Assembly: GCA_001429555.1 (NCBI GenBank)
Contig: LMSR01000014.1
Coordinates: 141,037 to 180,751, forward strand
Direction: 5' to 3'
Length of the DNA stretch: 39,715 nucleotides
Origin: Nocardioides sp. Soil797
GTDB taxonomy: Bacteria; Actinomycetota; Actinomycetes; Propionibacteriales; Nocardioidaceae
Positions 10,383 through 22,557 of this stretch are shown here, in pieces. A model generated the notes under the pieces. It was not told the origin of the DNA, did no database searches, and saw nothing but the letters and a program-made list of their open reading frames with translations. Each line of letters opens with the position of its first letter. Within the stretch, counting starts at the first letter, position 1. The translations under genes and the position numbers were made by a program.

Positions 10383-10650
10383 ATGGGCAGACGCAATCCT
10401 GACGAGTTCGCCCAGTTCGTGGCCAGCAGTCAGGCGTCGCTGCGGCGTACGGCCTATCTCCTGTGCGGTGACTGGGAGCTGGCCTCGGACCATGTGCAGG
10501 AGGCCTACCTCAAGATGTACCGACGGTGGCCCAAGATCTCGCGCGTCGGCCGGCAGATGGGATACGCCCGGGCAACGGTGACCAGCACGGTGATCGACGC
10601 CAAGCGGAAGCGTTCCAGCACTGAGGTGGTCACTGACGACGTCGGCCGTC
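10383..10650 (+). pseudogene. Truncated SigE-family ECF sigma factor (region 2 only)
   Basis: The first ~85 codons encode a good sigma-70 region 2 of the actinobacterial SigE-like ECF group: DEFAQFVASSQASLRRTAYL, then LASDHVQEAYLKMYRRWPKI and GYARATVTSTVIDAKRKRS. The region 4 helix-turn-helix (normally another ~80 residues with an LPxRQRxxLxLRY motif) is missing. Beyond about 10640-10655 this frame becomes Arg/Gly-rich shadow sequence until a stop at 11043-11045, while real protein sequence continues in a different frame. I therefore read it as broken by an internal deletion that removed region 4 and the start of the next gene. The breakpoint is approximate. A purine-rich GGGGGAA lies before the ATG. 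Confidence 0.75.
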
Positions 10651-11184
10651 ATCCAGCCGGCCCGCGAAGCAGTGGCAGCGGCGTGGCAGTGGGTGCCGAC
10701 CGCAAGTTTGGCCTGGGCCGAGGGCAACGGAGAGCCGCTGATGGTCCGCGATCTCGACTCGGGAGAGGTGTCGCAGATCGCCGAACAGCCCGAGCAGAAC
10801 TGTCGGTTCTCCGTCTCCGGGGTGTCTGCGCGGCGCGTCGTGACGACCGAGACCTGCTCCAAGCGAGACGGTCAGGCGAGGTTGTCGGACGATGGCACCG
10901 TGTGGTCGTTGGACGGAGGCCCGACGATCGAGTTCCCCGGGAACAGCATGATGTTCGGTGGTCTGGCGGACGACAGGGTGCTTTTCCAGCTCTACTCCGG
11001 GAACGGGGACCTGGCGACGTACGCCTATTCCTTCGACACCGCTGAGGTGCTCGAGCTCGGAACCGTCACGACGGACGAGTTCGGGTCACAGGACCAATGG
11101 CCGACGAGGGCCTCGGGCGATCGAGTGACCTTCCCATCGCCGGAGACGAAGGGACACCTGGCGCTCGTCGAGCTGCGTCCCTGA
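10651..11184 (+). pseudogene. C-terminal remnant of a propeller-like protein downstream of the sigma factor
   Basis: A second frame, open from 10594 but protein-like only from about 10651, gives VIQPAREAVAAAWQWVP, then WAEGNGEPLMVRDLDSGE, DGTVWSLDGGPTIEF, FDTAEVLELGTV and RVTFPSPE. Repeated short beta-strand units of this kind suggest the last blades of a beta-propeller. In Nocardioides-like genomes, SigE-type sigma genes are often followed by a gene for a single-pass membrane protein with such an extracellular domain; I infer this is its 3' end, with the membrane anchor lost in the deletion. A GTG at 10672 could start translation of 170 residues but has no obvious Shine-Dalgarno. Confidence 0.6.
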
Positions 11185-11197
11185 CCGGCGAGTCTCG

Positions 11198-11256
11198 CCG
11201 AGACCAACGGATTGGTTGTGTTCCGGGTGCAGACCCAGCCGATCCGTTGGTCTCGG
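11198..11256. terminator. Long inverted repeat between convergent genes
   Basis: CCGAGACCAACGGAT (11198-11212) is perfectly complementary to ATCCGTTGGTCTCGG (11242-11256), a 15-bp stem over a 29-nt loop. A smaller competing hairpin, GTCTCG-C-CGAGAC (11192-11204), overlaps its left arm. It sits between the sigma/propeller remnant (+) and the MFS gene (-), so a bidirectional terminator is most likely. The region 11257-11363 has no supported gene. Confidence 0.65.
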
Positions 11257-11363
11257 GGCCATGCCGGGCACTGGCGGACCACAGAACAGCAAGCCACGGC
11301 GTACGACGACGAGTCGGCCAGGAGCAATGCTCCCGGCCGACCCGTCATGCGTGCGGTGTTCTA

Positions 11364-13019
11364 TCAGCCGACGTGCACCGGGGCCTCGACCTCGGGGCCG
11401 TCGGTGGCGAGTTCCTCGTGCTTCACGTTGAGGAACAGCCAGATGATCACGGATGCACCCAGCATCATCGCCGAGCCCACCAGGAACGCCGTGGTGGCAC
11501 CGTCGGTGAACGAGCCCAGGTAGGTCAGCTGACCCATCGTCTCCTGGAACTTGCTGGGAGACATGGCGTGGTCGAGGCCGGCGCCGCGCGCTGCCTGCAC
11601 CAGGCCCGGAGCGATCTCGTCGCCCCGGTTGGTGGCGAAGTGCAACGACACCGTCGAGAGCACGGCCAGCCCCAGGGCGCCGCCCACCTGCTGCATCGTG
11701 TTCAGCACGCCGGAGCCGACACCGGAGTCCTCGGCCCGCAGGTGGTGCACGGCGGTCAGCGTCAGTGGCACGAAGACCAGACCCATACCGAGGGCCATCA
11801 GGAACACGAACGGCAGGATCTGGGTCCAGTAGTTCACGTCGGCACCGAGTGCGTCACCGTTGAGGACACCGAGCAGGTTGGCCGGCGACTCGTCGACCGA
11901 GAGCCGGGAGAAGCCGAACAGGGCTGCGGCGGCGATCAGCGAGCCGGTTCCGGCCAGGTAGCGCGGGTCGAACCGACTGATCAGGTTGGAGGCCACCGTG
12001 GCCGAGATGATCATGCCGACCGAGAACGGCAGGAACGCGAAGCCGGCGTGCAGCGGGCTGTATCCCACGACGTTCTGGATGAACAGGCTCAGGAAGAAGA
12101 ACATCGAGAACATGGCGGCGGGCAGGATCATCATCGCGATGTAGCTGATCGCGCGGGTGCGGTGGGCGAAGACGCGCACCGGCAGCAGGGGGTGCTTGAC
12201 GCGCGACTCGATCATCGCGAAGAAGACCAGCAGTGCGACACCGGCCGCGAGGCTGGCGATGGTCCATTCGTTGCCCCAGCCGTAGCGCTCGTCACCGGCG
12301 CGGCTGAAGCCGTAGACCAGCCCGAGCAGGCCGAGCGTTCCGGTGATGGCACCCGGGATGTCGAGCCAGCCGTCGTGCTTCTCGGACTCGTCGAAGAAGC
12401 GCGGCGCCAGGGCTGCCGCGACCAGGCCGATCGGCACGTTGATCAGGAAGGTCAGGCGCCATCCGTCGACGCCGAGGGGCTGGTCGAGGCCGGTCAGCCA
12501 GCCACCGAGGATCAGGCCGACTGCGGCACCGATGCCGGACATGGCGGCGTACACCGCGAAGGCGCGGTTGCGCTGCGGTCCGGCCGGGAACGTGGTGGTG
12601 ATCAGGGCCAGCGCGGCGGGCGAGGCCATCGCGGCACCGACGCCCTGCAGGGCACGGGAGGAGAGCAGCAACGGCTCGGTCCAGGCGATGCCGCCGAGCA
12701 GTGAGGCGACCGCGAAGACGATGACGCCGACCATGAAGATGCGGCGACGGCCGTAGAGGTCACCGAGACGACCGCCGAGCAGCAGCAGGCCACCGAAGGC
12801 CAGCGCGTAACCGGTGACGATCCAGGTGAGGTTGGCCTCGTTGATGTCGAGGTCGTGACCGATGAACGGCAACGCGATGTTTGCGATGGTGCTGTCGAGC
12901 ACCACCATCAGTTGGGCCATCGAGATGAGCACGAGGGCCCACGCGAGGCGCTTCTTCTCGGCCGACGAGACCGGCGGCGGTACGTCGGGTATGACGTCGG
13001 AGACGGAGCTTTCGGACAT
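11364..13019 (-). CDS. MFS drug-efflux transporter, DHA2 (EmrB/QacA) family, 14 membrane segments
   Basis: Proton-driven multidrug exporter of the 14-TMS DHA2 group. After a short cytoplasmic N-terminus come TM1 with the family motif VVLDSTIANIALPFIG and the loop motif GRLGDLYGRRRIF (motif A). Motif C-like glycines appear in GIGAAVGLILGG. Further hydrophobic segments run to VGSAMMLGASVIIWLFLNV near the C-terminus, and the last ~20 residues are charged. Its 551 residues are longer than the ~470-510 norm because of loops. The gene lies 93 bp downstream of a TetR gene on the same strand, which very likely represses it. Substrate cannot be predicted. Confidence 0.92.
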   Translation of the reverse strand: MSESSVSDVIPDVPPPVSSAEKKRLAWALVLISMAQLMVVLDSTIANIALPFIGHDLDINEANLTWIVTGYALAFGGLLLLGGRLGDLYGRRRIFMVGVIVFAVASLLGGIAWTEPLLLSSRALQGVGAAMASPAALALITTTFPAGPQRNRAFAVYAAMSGIGAAVGLILGGWLTGLDQPLGVDGWRLTFLINVPIGLVAAALAPRFFDESEKHDGWLDIPGAITGTLGLLGLVYGFSRAGDERYGWGNEWTIASLAAGVALLVFFAMIESRVKHPLLPVRVFAHRTRAISYIAMMILPAAMFSMFFFLSLFIQNVVGYSPLHAGFAFLPFSVGMIISATVASNLISRFDPRYLAGTGSLIAAAALFGFSRLSVDESPANLLGVLNGDALGADVNYWTQILPFVFLMALGMGLVFVPLTLTAVHHLRAEDSGVGSGVLNTMQQVGGALGLAVLSTVSLHFATNRGDEIAPGLVQAARGAGLDHAMSPSKFQETMGQLTYLGSFTDGATTAFLVGSAMMLGASVIIWLFLNVKHEELATDGPEVEAPVHVG

Positions 13020-13112
13020 GACTGTTCCAATCGAGAGCAGGTGGGGATGGCGGTCGCACGCCGCGACCGCTTGGGCAGTGGTGCTTCGGGAGGGCGCTTC
13101 AGAAGCGGTGGT

Positions 13113-16695
<3,583 letters not shown>

Positions 16696-16708
16696 GCTCA
16701 CGGTCTTC

Positions 16709-16747
16709 GTGGAACATCCCAGTCACCCAGTGGCTGGGATGTTCCAC
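16709..16747. terminator. Bidirectional terminator between ligA and the SGNH hydrolase gene
   Basis: GTGGAACATCCCAG (16709-16722) and CTGGGATGTTCCAC (16734-16747) form a perfect 14-bp stem with an 11-nt loop, placed between two convergent genes. Confidence 0.85.
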
Positions 16748-16799
16748 GTTCGGGCGTCCGGCCTGCTGTCCCGCGCAAGCGCCGTGCCGCAGTTCCGGC

Positions 16800-17681
16800 T
16801 CAGTCGTCGATCGCGGCCAGGACCTGCTTGGCAGCAGCCTTCTGCTCTGCGGCGAACGGGTGGAAGGCGACCGCGACATCAGGTTGGTCGTGCTGGCCGT
16901 TGACCCATGGGTCCTTGGCGCACATGTCGTGCCCAGCGGTGGCGCGCCACAGGTCGACGTACGTCGCCTCCGTGGTGCGCGCGACGTCTTCGAGCGTGTC
17001 GGTGAGGGCCTTGTTGATCTTGCGCGCGTAGGCGTAGTCGCCGTCGGCGAGGGGCAACAGTTCCGGGCAGGTGCCTTCGGCGGGCAGGATCTGTGGGTAG
17101 CCCACGATGAACACGGTCGCCTGCGGCGCGTGCTGGTGCACCTGGCGTACGACGTCTGCCACCCGGCGGTGGGTGCTGGCGATCGTGGTCAGCAGCTTGT
17201 CCTTGCCGGTGACGTTCATCGCCTTCCGGCAGGGGGCGCCAGTCGGGTCCTGGCCGCGCACGAACGCACACTGCCCGACCAGCTTGGCGAACAGGTTGAA
17301 GTCGTTGCCGCCGATGCCGAGGGTCACGATGTCGGTGTCGGCGGTGACCGCGTCGAGCTGGGCCGGCACGTCCATGAACTGGGGTCGTCCCATGTCATCG
17401 GTGTCGGCCCCCGAACAGGTCACGTCGACGAAGGTGTCGGGTTGCAGCTTCTCGGCCACCAACGACGGGTAGTTGTGGTCGGAGCGCAGACAGGAGTCGG
17501 GCCCGGTCTGGTCGGGGACGCCCGGTGCCGCCGAGTAGGAGTCACCCAGGGCGACGTACTTCACCGTTGCCGGGGCGAGCTCGTCCTTCTTGGTCGACCC
17601 GTCATCGCCGCATGCGGCGAGTGGGCCGAGCAGCAGCAGGGCCGTCGCCAGCGTCGCGAGCGGGTTTCGCGTCGGCGTCAC
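16800..17681 (-). CDS. SGNH/GDSL-family hydrolase, probable lipoprotein
   Basis: Secreted esterase/lipase-like hydrolase. A signal peptide (LATLATALLLLGPLAAC) ends in a lipobox LAAC, so the mature protein should be lipid-anchored at the outer face of the membrane. Catalytic blocks are intact: block I ALGDSYSAAPG (Ser), block III GIGGNDFN (Gly/Asn) and block V AFHPFAAEQ (His, with Asp replaced by Phe-X as HPF; the paired acid is usually DxxHP). Cysteines in SCLRSDHNYP, CSGAD and elsewhere resemble secreted SGNH lipases of Streptomyces. 293 residues. The GTG start overlaps the mtr stop by 4 nt, so it is translationally coupled to mycothione reductase. No substrate can be named. Confidence 0.88.
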   Translation of the reverse strand: MTPTRNPLATLATALLLLGPLAACGDDGSTKKDELAPATVKYVALGDSYSAAPGVPDQTGPDSCLRSDHNYPSLVAEKLQPDTFVDVTCSGADTDDMGRPQFMDVPAQLDAVTADTDIVTLGIGGNDFNLFAKLVGQCAFVRGQDPTGAPCRKAMNVTGKDKLLTTIASTHRRVADVVRQVHQHAPQATVFIVGYPQILPAEGTCPELLPLADGDYAYARKINKALTDTLEDVARTTEATYVDLWRATAGHDMCAKDPWVNGQHDQPDVAVAFHPFAAEQKAAAKQVLAAIDD

Positions 17682-19042
17682 CGCAGGTCGAGCCCGAGCA
17701 GGGCGTTCTCGAGGACCTCGGCCATCGCCGGGTGGATCCAGTACTGCCCGCGGGCCAGGTCACGAGCCGGTGTGTCGAAGTGGAGTGCCTGGATCGCCGG
17801 CTGGATCAGCGTCGACGCGTCGGGGCCCATGATGTGGGCGCCCAGCAGGAGACCGGTGTCCTTGTCGGCGACGAGCTTGCAGAAGCCGGTGGTGTCCTCC
17901 ATCGCCCAGCCGTACGCCGTGTCGCCGTACGCCCGGGTGCTGACCGTGATGCGGTGCCCGGCCTCGTTCGCCTGCTTCTCGGTGAGTCCGACTCCGGCCA
18001 GCTGCGGATGGGTGAAGACGGCAGAGGGGACGAAGCGGTGATCGAAGGCACGAAGGTCGTCAGGGTGGGCGAGGTTGTGCGCGATGGTGCGGGCCTCATG
18101 GTTGGCGACGTGCTTGAGGGCGAACTCCGACGAGATGTCGCCGAGTGCCCAGACGCCGGGAACGGTGGTGCGTCCGAACTCGTCGACCACGATGCGGCCG
18201 TCATCGCGCAGTTCCACGTCCGTGGTGTCCAGCCCGAGCCGGTCGGTGTTGGGAGCCCGCCCGGTGGCCAGCAGCAGCATCTCGCTCTCCACCAACGAGC
18301 CGTCGTCGAGCTCGAGGGCCACCCCGTGCTCGGTCGGACGAGCAGCGACCACCTCGTGGCCCAGGTGAACTGTCCACTGCTTGCCGGCCAGCTCGGTGAA
18401 GCGTTGGCTGACCTCCTCGTCCGTGCGGCGCACCAGGGCGTCACCGCGGACCACGATGGTGACCTCGACACCGAGGGCCGAGAAGATGTGGGCGAACTCG
18501 GAGCCGATGAAGCCGCCACCGAGGATCGTCATCGAGCGGGGCAGCGCGTCGATGCGCATGACGGTGTCACTGGTCTCGAAAGGAACGTCGGCGACGACCT
18601 CGGGCACGACCGGGCGGCCGCCCGCGGCGATCACGATCGTGTCCGCGCTGACTTCCTCGGTGCCAGCTGGCAGCTCGACGCGCAACGTGTGGTCGTCGGT
18701 GAAGGTGGCGTGCCCGTCGAACACGGTGGTGTTCTCGCCGTCGACGCGTCCCTGCCGGGCATCGGCGGAGTTGGGGTCGATCCGGTCGAAGATCCGGTCG
18801 CGGATGTCGCTCCAGCGCACGTTGTCGAGGCTCGTGTCGAGGCCGAAGCGACCGGCCTCGCGGATCCAGGTGGCGACGTCGGCGGTGTGCACGAACATCT
18901 TGGTCGGGATGCAGCCGACATTGAGGCAGGTGCCACCGAAGCGGTTCTCCTCGATGACGGCGACGCGCTTGTCGCGCAACGAACGATTGATGAGGAAGTT
19001 GCCGGAGCCGGCACCGATCACGGCGATGTCGAAGCTGGTCAT
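17678..19042 (-). CDS. mtr: Mycothione reductase
   Basis: FAD-dependent NADPH disulfide reductase that recycles mycothione to mycothiol, the actinobacterial glutathione substitute. The FAD-binding [11 protein letters not shown] starts at residue 6 and the redox-active disulfide is in [17 protein letters not shown]. The NADPH-binding [15 protein letters not shown], the second FAD motif GVWALGDIS and the C-terminal His/Glu pair in [15 protein letters not shown] are all there. The short loop after CIPTK and FVHTADVA distinguish it from dihydrolipoamide dehydrogenase. 454 residues. The start at 19042 has a -10 TATGCT six bases upstream. Confidence 0.93.
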   Translation of the reverse strand: MTSFDIAVIGAGSGNFLINRSLRDKRVAVIEENRFGGTCLNVGCIPTKMFVHTADVATWIREAGRFGLDTSLDNVRWSDIRDRIFDRIDPNSADARQGRVDGENTTVFDGHATFTDDHTLRVELPAGTEEVSADTIVIAAGGRPVVPEVVADVPFETSDTVMRIDALPRSMTILGGGFIGSEFAHIFSALGVEVTIVVRGDALVRRTDEEVSQRFTELAGKQWTVHLGHEVVAARPTEHGVALELDDGSLVESEMLLLATGRAPNTDRLGLDTTDVELRDDGRIVVDEFGRTTVPGVWALGDISSEFALKHVANHEARTIAHNLAHPDDLRAFDHRFVPSAVFTHPQLAGVGLTEKQANEAGHRITVSTRAYGDTAYGWAMEDTTGFCKLVADKDTGLLLGAHIMGPDASTLIQPAIQALHFDTPARDLARGQYWIHPAMAEVLENALLGLDLR

Positions 19043-19048
19043 GGCCCC

Positions 19049-19058
19049 AGCATAGGAT
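19049..19058. promoter_or_regulatory. Overlapping divergent -10 elements of mtr and gatC
   Basis: In the 23-bp gap between the two ATGs, TAGGAT (19053-19058, + strand) ends six bases before the gatC ATG. TATGCT (19054-19049, - strand) ends six bases before the mtr ATG. The two boxes share bases 19053-19054. Both transcripts should be leaderless, and the -35 regions lie inside the opposite gene. Confidence 0.65.
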
Positions 19059-19065
19059 TCGACCC

Positions 19066-19362
19066 ATGCCTGAGATTTCACGTGACGAGGTGGCGCACCT
19101 TGCCGACCTTGCCAGGATCGACCTGTCCGATGCCGAGCTCGACCAGATCGCACCACAGCTGTCGGTGATCCTCGAGTCGATCGCCTCGATCAACGAGGTG
19201 GCCAGCGACGACATTCCGCCGACGTCACACGCGTTGCCCCTGACAAATGTGTTCCGTGACGACGTCGTGGTGCCGGGGTTGACCGCCGAGCAGGCGCTGG
19301 CGATGGCTCCTGAGTCCGAGCAGCAGCGGTTCTCCGTTCCGCGGATCCTGGGAGAGGAGTGA
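19066..19362 (+). CDS. gatC: Asp/Glu-tRNA amidotransferase subunit C
   Basis: Small subunit that holds GatA and GatB together in the enzyme converting Glu-tRNA(Gln) and Asp-tRNA(Asn) to the amidated forms. Its 98 residues begin [20 protein letters not shown], then [14 protein letters not shown], and end with PRILGEE. The gene is leaderless by its -10 position. The following gatA start lies 5 bp after its stop. Confidence 0.96.
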   Translation: MPEISRDEVAHLADLARIDLSDAELDQIAPQLSVILESIASINEVASDDIPPTSHALPLTNVFRDDVVVPGLTAEQALAMAPESEQQRFSVPRILGEE

Positions 19363-19367
19363 TCGTC

Positions 19368-20900
19368 ATGACTGACTACCTGTTGTCCTCCGCAACCGAG
19401 CTGGTCGCCGCCCTCGAGGCCGGCGAGACCACCTCGGTCGAGCTGACCACTCTGTTCCTCGACCGCATCGCAGCCGTCGACGGTGCCGTCAACGCGTTCC
19501 TCCACGTCGACCGTGAGGGCGCGCTGGCCCAAGCGACGGCATCGGATGAACGCCGTGCCGCGGGCAACCCGGCCTCGGCGCTCGACGGCGTACCGATCGC
19601 GGTCAAGGACGTCCTGGCCACCGAGGGCCTGCCCACCACGTGCGGCTCGAAGATGCTCGAGGGCTGGATCCCGCCGTACGACGCAACCGTGGTCGCCCGC
19701 CTGAAGCAGGCCGGACTGCCCATCCTGGGCAAGACCAACATGGACGAGTTCGCGATGGGCTCCTCCACCGAGCACTCGGCCTACGGTCCGACCCACAACC
19801 CGTGGGACCTCGACCGCATCCCCGGCGGATCCGGGGGTGGCTCCGCGGCCGCGGTGGCCGCCTTCGAGGCGCCGCTCGCGATCGGCACCGACACCGGTGG
19901 CTCGATCCGCCAACCGGGTGCGGTGACCGGCACCGTCGGCGTGAAGCCGACGTACGGCGGGGTGTCGCGCTACGGCCTCGTGGCGATGGCCAACTCGCTC
20001 GACCAGGCCGGCCCGGTCTCACGAACGGTGCTCGACTCGGCGTTGCTGCACGAGGTGATCGGAGGGCACGACCCGCACGACTCCACCTCCATCGACCAGC
20101 CCGTCGGTGCACTCGTTGAGGCCGCCCGTCAGGGTGCGGGCGGAGACCTGTCCGGCCTGAGGGTCGGGGTGATCAAGGAGCTCGGCGGGGACGGCTACCA
20201 GCCCGGCGTGCTGGCTCGTTTCCAGGAGTCGCTCGACCTGCTCGTCGCAGCAGGCGCGGAGGTCGTCGAGGTCTCCTGCCCGAGCTTCGTGCACGCGCTG
20301 GCGGCGTACTACCTGATCATGCCGTCGGAGGCGTCCTCCAACCTCGCCAAGTTCGACGCGATGCGCTACGGCCTCCGGGTGGTCCCTGAGGCTGCCGAGA
20401 ATGGGACACAGCCGTCGGCGGAGGACGTCATGCGTGCCTCGCGGGACGCCGGCTTCGGCGACGAGGTGAAGCGCCGCATCATCCTCGGCACCTACGCCCT
20501 CTCGAGTGGCTACTACGACGCCTACTACGGCCAGGCCCAGAAGGTACGCACCCTGATCAGTCGTGACTTCGACGCCGCGTTCGAGAAGGCCGACGTCCTG
20601 GTCTCGCCCACGGCGCCGACGACGGCATTCAAGCTGGGGGAGAAGCTCGACGACCCGGTCGCCATGTACCTCAACGACCTCGCCACGATCCCGGCCAACC
20701 TTGCCGGCGTACCCGGCATCTCGCTGCCCAGCGGTCTGGCCGACGAGGACGGACTGCCCGCCGGGTTCCAGGTGCTGGCCCCCGCGCTGGCCGACGACCG
20801 GCTCTACCGGGTCGGTGCGGCGCTCGAGACCCTGTTGGAGAAGAAGTGGGGCGGCCCGCTGCTGGCCCAGGCCCCGACCCTGGACGGAGCATCCGCATGA
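19368..20900 (+). CDS. gatA: Asp/Glu-tRNA amidotransferase subunit A
   Basis: Glutaminase/amidase subunit that frees ammonia for transamidation. The amidase signature is complete: the catalytic Lys in [33 protein letters not shown], and the cis-Ser/Ser pair in [14 protein letters not shown] chose ATG 19368, which has AGGAG (19355-19359) eight bases upstream, over the GTG at 19359 that would sit inside this Shine-Dalgarno. 510 residues, a normal length. The stop overlaps the gatB ATG (ATGA). Confidence 0.97.
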   Translation: MTDYLLSSATELVAALEAGETTSVELTTLFLDRIAAVDGAVNAFLHVDREGALAQATASDERRAAGNPASALDGVPIAVKDVLATEGLPTTCGSKMLEGWIPPYDATVVARLKQAGLPILGKTNMDEFAMGSSTEHSAYGPTHNPWDLDRIPGGSGGGSAAAVAAFEAPLAIGTDTGGSIRQPGAVTGTVGVKPTYGGVSRYGLVAMANSLDQAGPVSRTVLDSALLHEVIGGHDPHDSTSIDQPVGALVEAARQGAGGDLSGLRVGVIKELGGDGYQPGVLARFQESLDLLVAAGAEVVEVSCPSFVHALAAYYLIMPSEASSNLAKFDAMRYGLRVVPEAAENGTQPSAEDVMRASRDAGFGDEVKRRIILGTYALSSGYYDAYYGQAQKVRTLISRDFDAAFEKADVLVSPTAPTTAFKLGEKLDDPVAMYLNDLATIPANLAGVPGISLPSGLADEDGLPAGFQVLAPALADDRLYRVGAALETLLEKKWGGPLLAQAPTLDGASA

Positions 20901-22396
20901 GCACCGACACCCTGCTGTCCTTCGAGGAGTCCCTCGAGAAGTTCGACCCGGCGATGGGCCTCGAGGTCCACGTCGAGCTGAACACCAACACCAAGATGTT
21001 CTGCGGCTGCCCCGCTGTCTTCGGCGGCGAGCCGAACACACAGGTCTGCCCGACCTGCCTGGGCCTGCCCGGCGCGATGCCGGCGGTCAACGCCAAGGCC
21101 GTCGAGTCGGCGATGCGCATCGGCCTCGCGCTGAACTGTGAGATCGCCGAGTGGTGCCGCTTCGCGCGGAAGAACTACTTCTACCCCGACATGCCGAAGA
21201 ACTTCCAGACGTCGCAGTACGACGAGCCGATCGCCTTCGAGGGCTACCTCGACGTCGAGCTCGAGTCCGGGGAGATCGTGCGCATCGACATCGAGCGCGC
21301 CCACATGGAGGAGGACACCGGCAAGTCCCTGCACGTCGGTGGCGCGACGGGCCGCATCCACGGCGCCGACCACTCGCTGGTCGACTACAACCGCGCCGGC
21401 ATCCCCCTGATCGAGATCGTCACCAAGCCGATCATGGGCTCGCGAGAGAAGGCACCCGAGATCGCCAAGGCGTACGTCGCCCAGCTGCGTGAGCTGATCG
21501 TGGCGCTTGGTGTCTCGGATGCTCGCATGGACCAGGGCTCGATCCGCGCCGACGTGAACCTCTCGCTGGCGCCGATCGGCACCGGTGAGCTCGGCACCCG
21601 CACCGAGACCAAGAACGTGAACTCGCTGCGCTCGGTGGAGCGCGCCGTACGCTACGAGATGCAGCGCCACGCCGCGATCCTCTCCGCTGGTGACGCCATC
21701 CTGCAGGAGACCCGTCACTGGCACGAGGACACCGGCATCACCACGAGTGGTCGCCCGAAGTCCGACGCCGATGACTACCGCTACTTCCCCGAGCCCGACC
21801 TGGTGCCCGTGGCCCCGTCACGTGAGTGGGTCGAGGAGCTGAAGGGCACCCTGCCCGAGCTGCCCCGTGAGAAGCGGGCTCGGCTGCAGAAGGACTGGGG
21901 CTTCTCCGACCTCGAGATGCGCGACACCATCGGTGCCGGGGCGTTCGGGTTGGTCGAGGAGACCATCGCCGCCGGTGCCGCGCCGCAGGCCGCCCGCAAG
22001 TGGTGGCTCTCCGAGCTGGCCCGTCGCGCCAATGACACCGGCACCGACATCGCAGAGCTGGGTGTCACGCCGGCCGACGTTGCCGCCGTACAGGCCCTGG
22101 TCGATGCCGGTTCGCTCAACGACAAGCTGGCCCGTCAGGTCTTCGACGGCCTCGTGGCGGGGGAGGGCACGCCCGAGGAGATCGTCGCGGCCCGTGGTCT
22201 CGCGATCGTCTCCGACGAGGGTGCCCTGGGCTCGGCCGTCGACAAGGCGATCGCCGAGAACCCCGACGTGGCCGAGAAGATCCGTGACGGCAAGGTGGCC
22301 GCGGCCGGTGCGCTGATCGGTGCGGTGATGAAGGAGATGCGCGGCCAGGCCGACGCCGGCCGGGTCCGCGAGCTGATCCTCGAAAAGCTCACCTGA
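20897..22396 (+). CDS. gatB: Asp/Glu-tRNA amidotransferase subunit B
   Basis: tRNA-binding and kinase-like subunit of the GatCAB complex. Motifs present: [50 protein letters not shown], then [14 protein letters not shown] and [13 protein letters not shown]. The C-terminal YqeY-like domain ends at [18 protein letters not shown]. Zinc-type cysteines of the GatB core are kept. 499 residues. Starts by overlap with gatA, completing the operon gatC-gatA-gatB. Confidence 0.97.
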   Translation: MSTDTLLSFEESLEKFDPAMGLEVHVELNTNTKMFCGCPAVFGGEPNTQVCPTCLGLPGAMPAVNAKAVESAMRIGLALNCEIAEWCRFARKNYFYPDMPKNFQTSQYDEPIAFEGYLDVELESGEIVRIDIERAHMEEDTGKSLHVGGATGRIHGADHSLVDYNRAGIPLIEIVTKPIMGSREKAPEIAKAYVAQLRELIVALGVSDARMDQGSIRADVNLSLAPIGTGELGTRTETKNVNSLRSVERAVRYEMQRHAAILSAGDAILQETRHWHEDTGITTSGRPKSDADDYRYFPEPDLVPVAPSREWVEELKGTLPELPREKRARLQKDWGFSDLEMRDTIGAGAFGLVEETIAAGAAPQAARKWWLSELARRANDTGTDIAELGVTPADVAAVQALVDAGSLNDKLARQVFDGLVAGEGTPEEIVAARGLAIVSDEGALGSAVDKAIAENPDVAEKIRDGKVAAAGALIGAVMKEMRGQADAGRVRELILEKLT

Positions 22397-22398
22397 CC

Positions 22399-22557
22399 AA
22401 CTTGCAATCCTTGCTGCGCGAACAGGCATTCCTTGTTGCGCGAACTTGCGATTCTTGACGTCCCAACTGGCGATTGTTGCGGCGGCGCCACCAAGAATTG
22501 CCAGTTCGAGGCGCAATCATTGCAAGTTCGCGCAACAACAAACGCAGGTTCGCGTCA
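22399..22557. repeat. Inverted array of 22-bp units forming a long hairpin after gatB
   Basis: Four 22-bp units run head to tail on the + strand (22399-22420, 22421-22442, 22443-22464, 22465-22486). Three further units run in the opposite orientation (22493-22514, 22515-22536, 22537-22557). The two halves fold on each other: arms 22414-22479 and 22492-22557 stay in register for 66 positions, about 45 of them identical by complementarity, around a 12-nt loop. The best stretch is a perfect 17-bp pairing of TTGTTGCGCGAACTTGC (22433-22449) with 22522-22538. GC content is clearly lower than the flanks. The last unit overlaps the stop codon of the convergent dehydrogenase gene. It may be a bidirectional terminator grown by unit duplication, or a REP/MITE-like element. 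Confidence 0.8.

Noticed and set aside
10383..11045. Intact 220-residue sigma factor
   Set aside because: Only the first ~85 residues are sigma-like; the rest is out-of-frame Arg/Gly-rich sequence and lacks region 4.
11097..12704. Long + strand open frame opposite the MFS transporter
   Set aside because: The protein is dominated by His/Gln/Arg/Gly-rich antisense sequence with no domain, while the - strand encodes a clean 14-helix transporter.
17525..19168. 547-codon + strand frame opposite mycothione reductase
   Set aside because: Antisense shadow; the - strand frame has full flavoprotein motifs.
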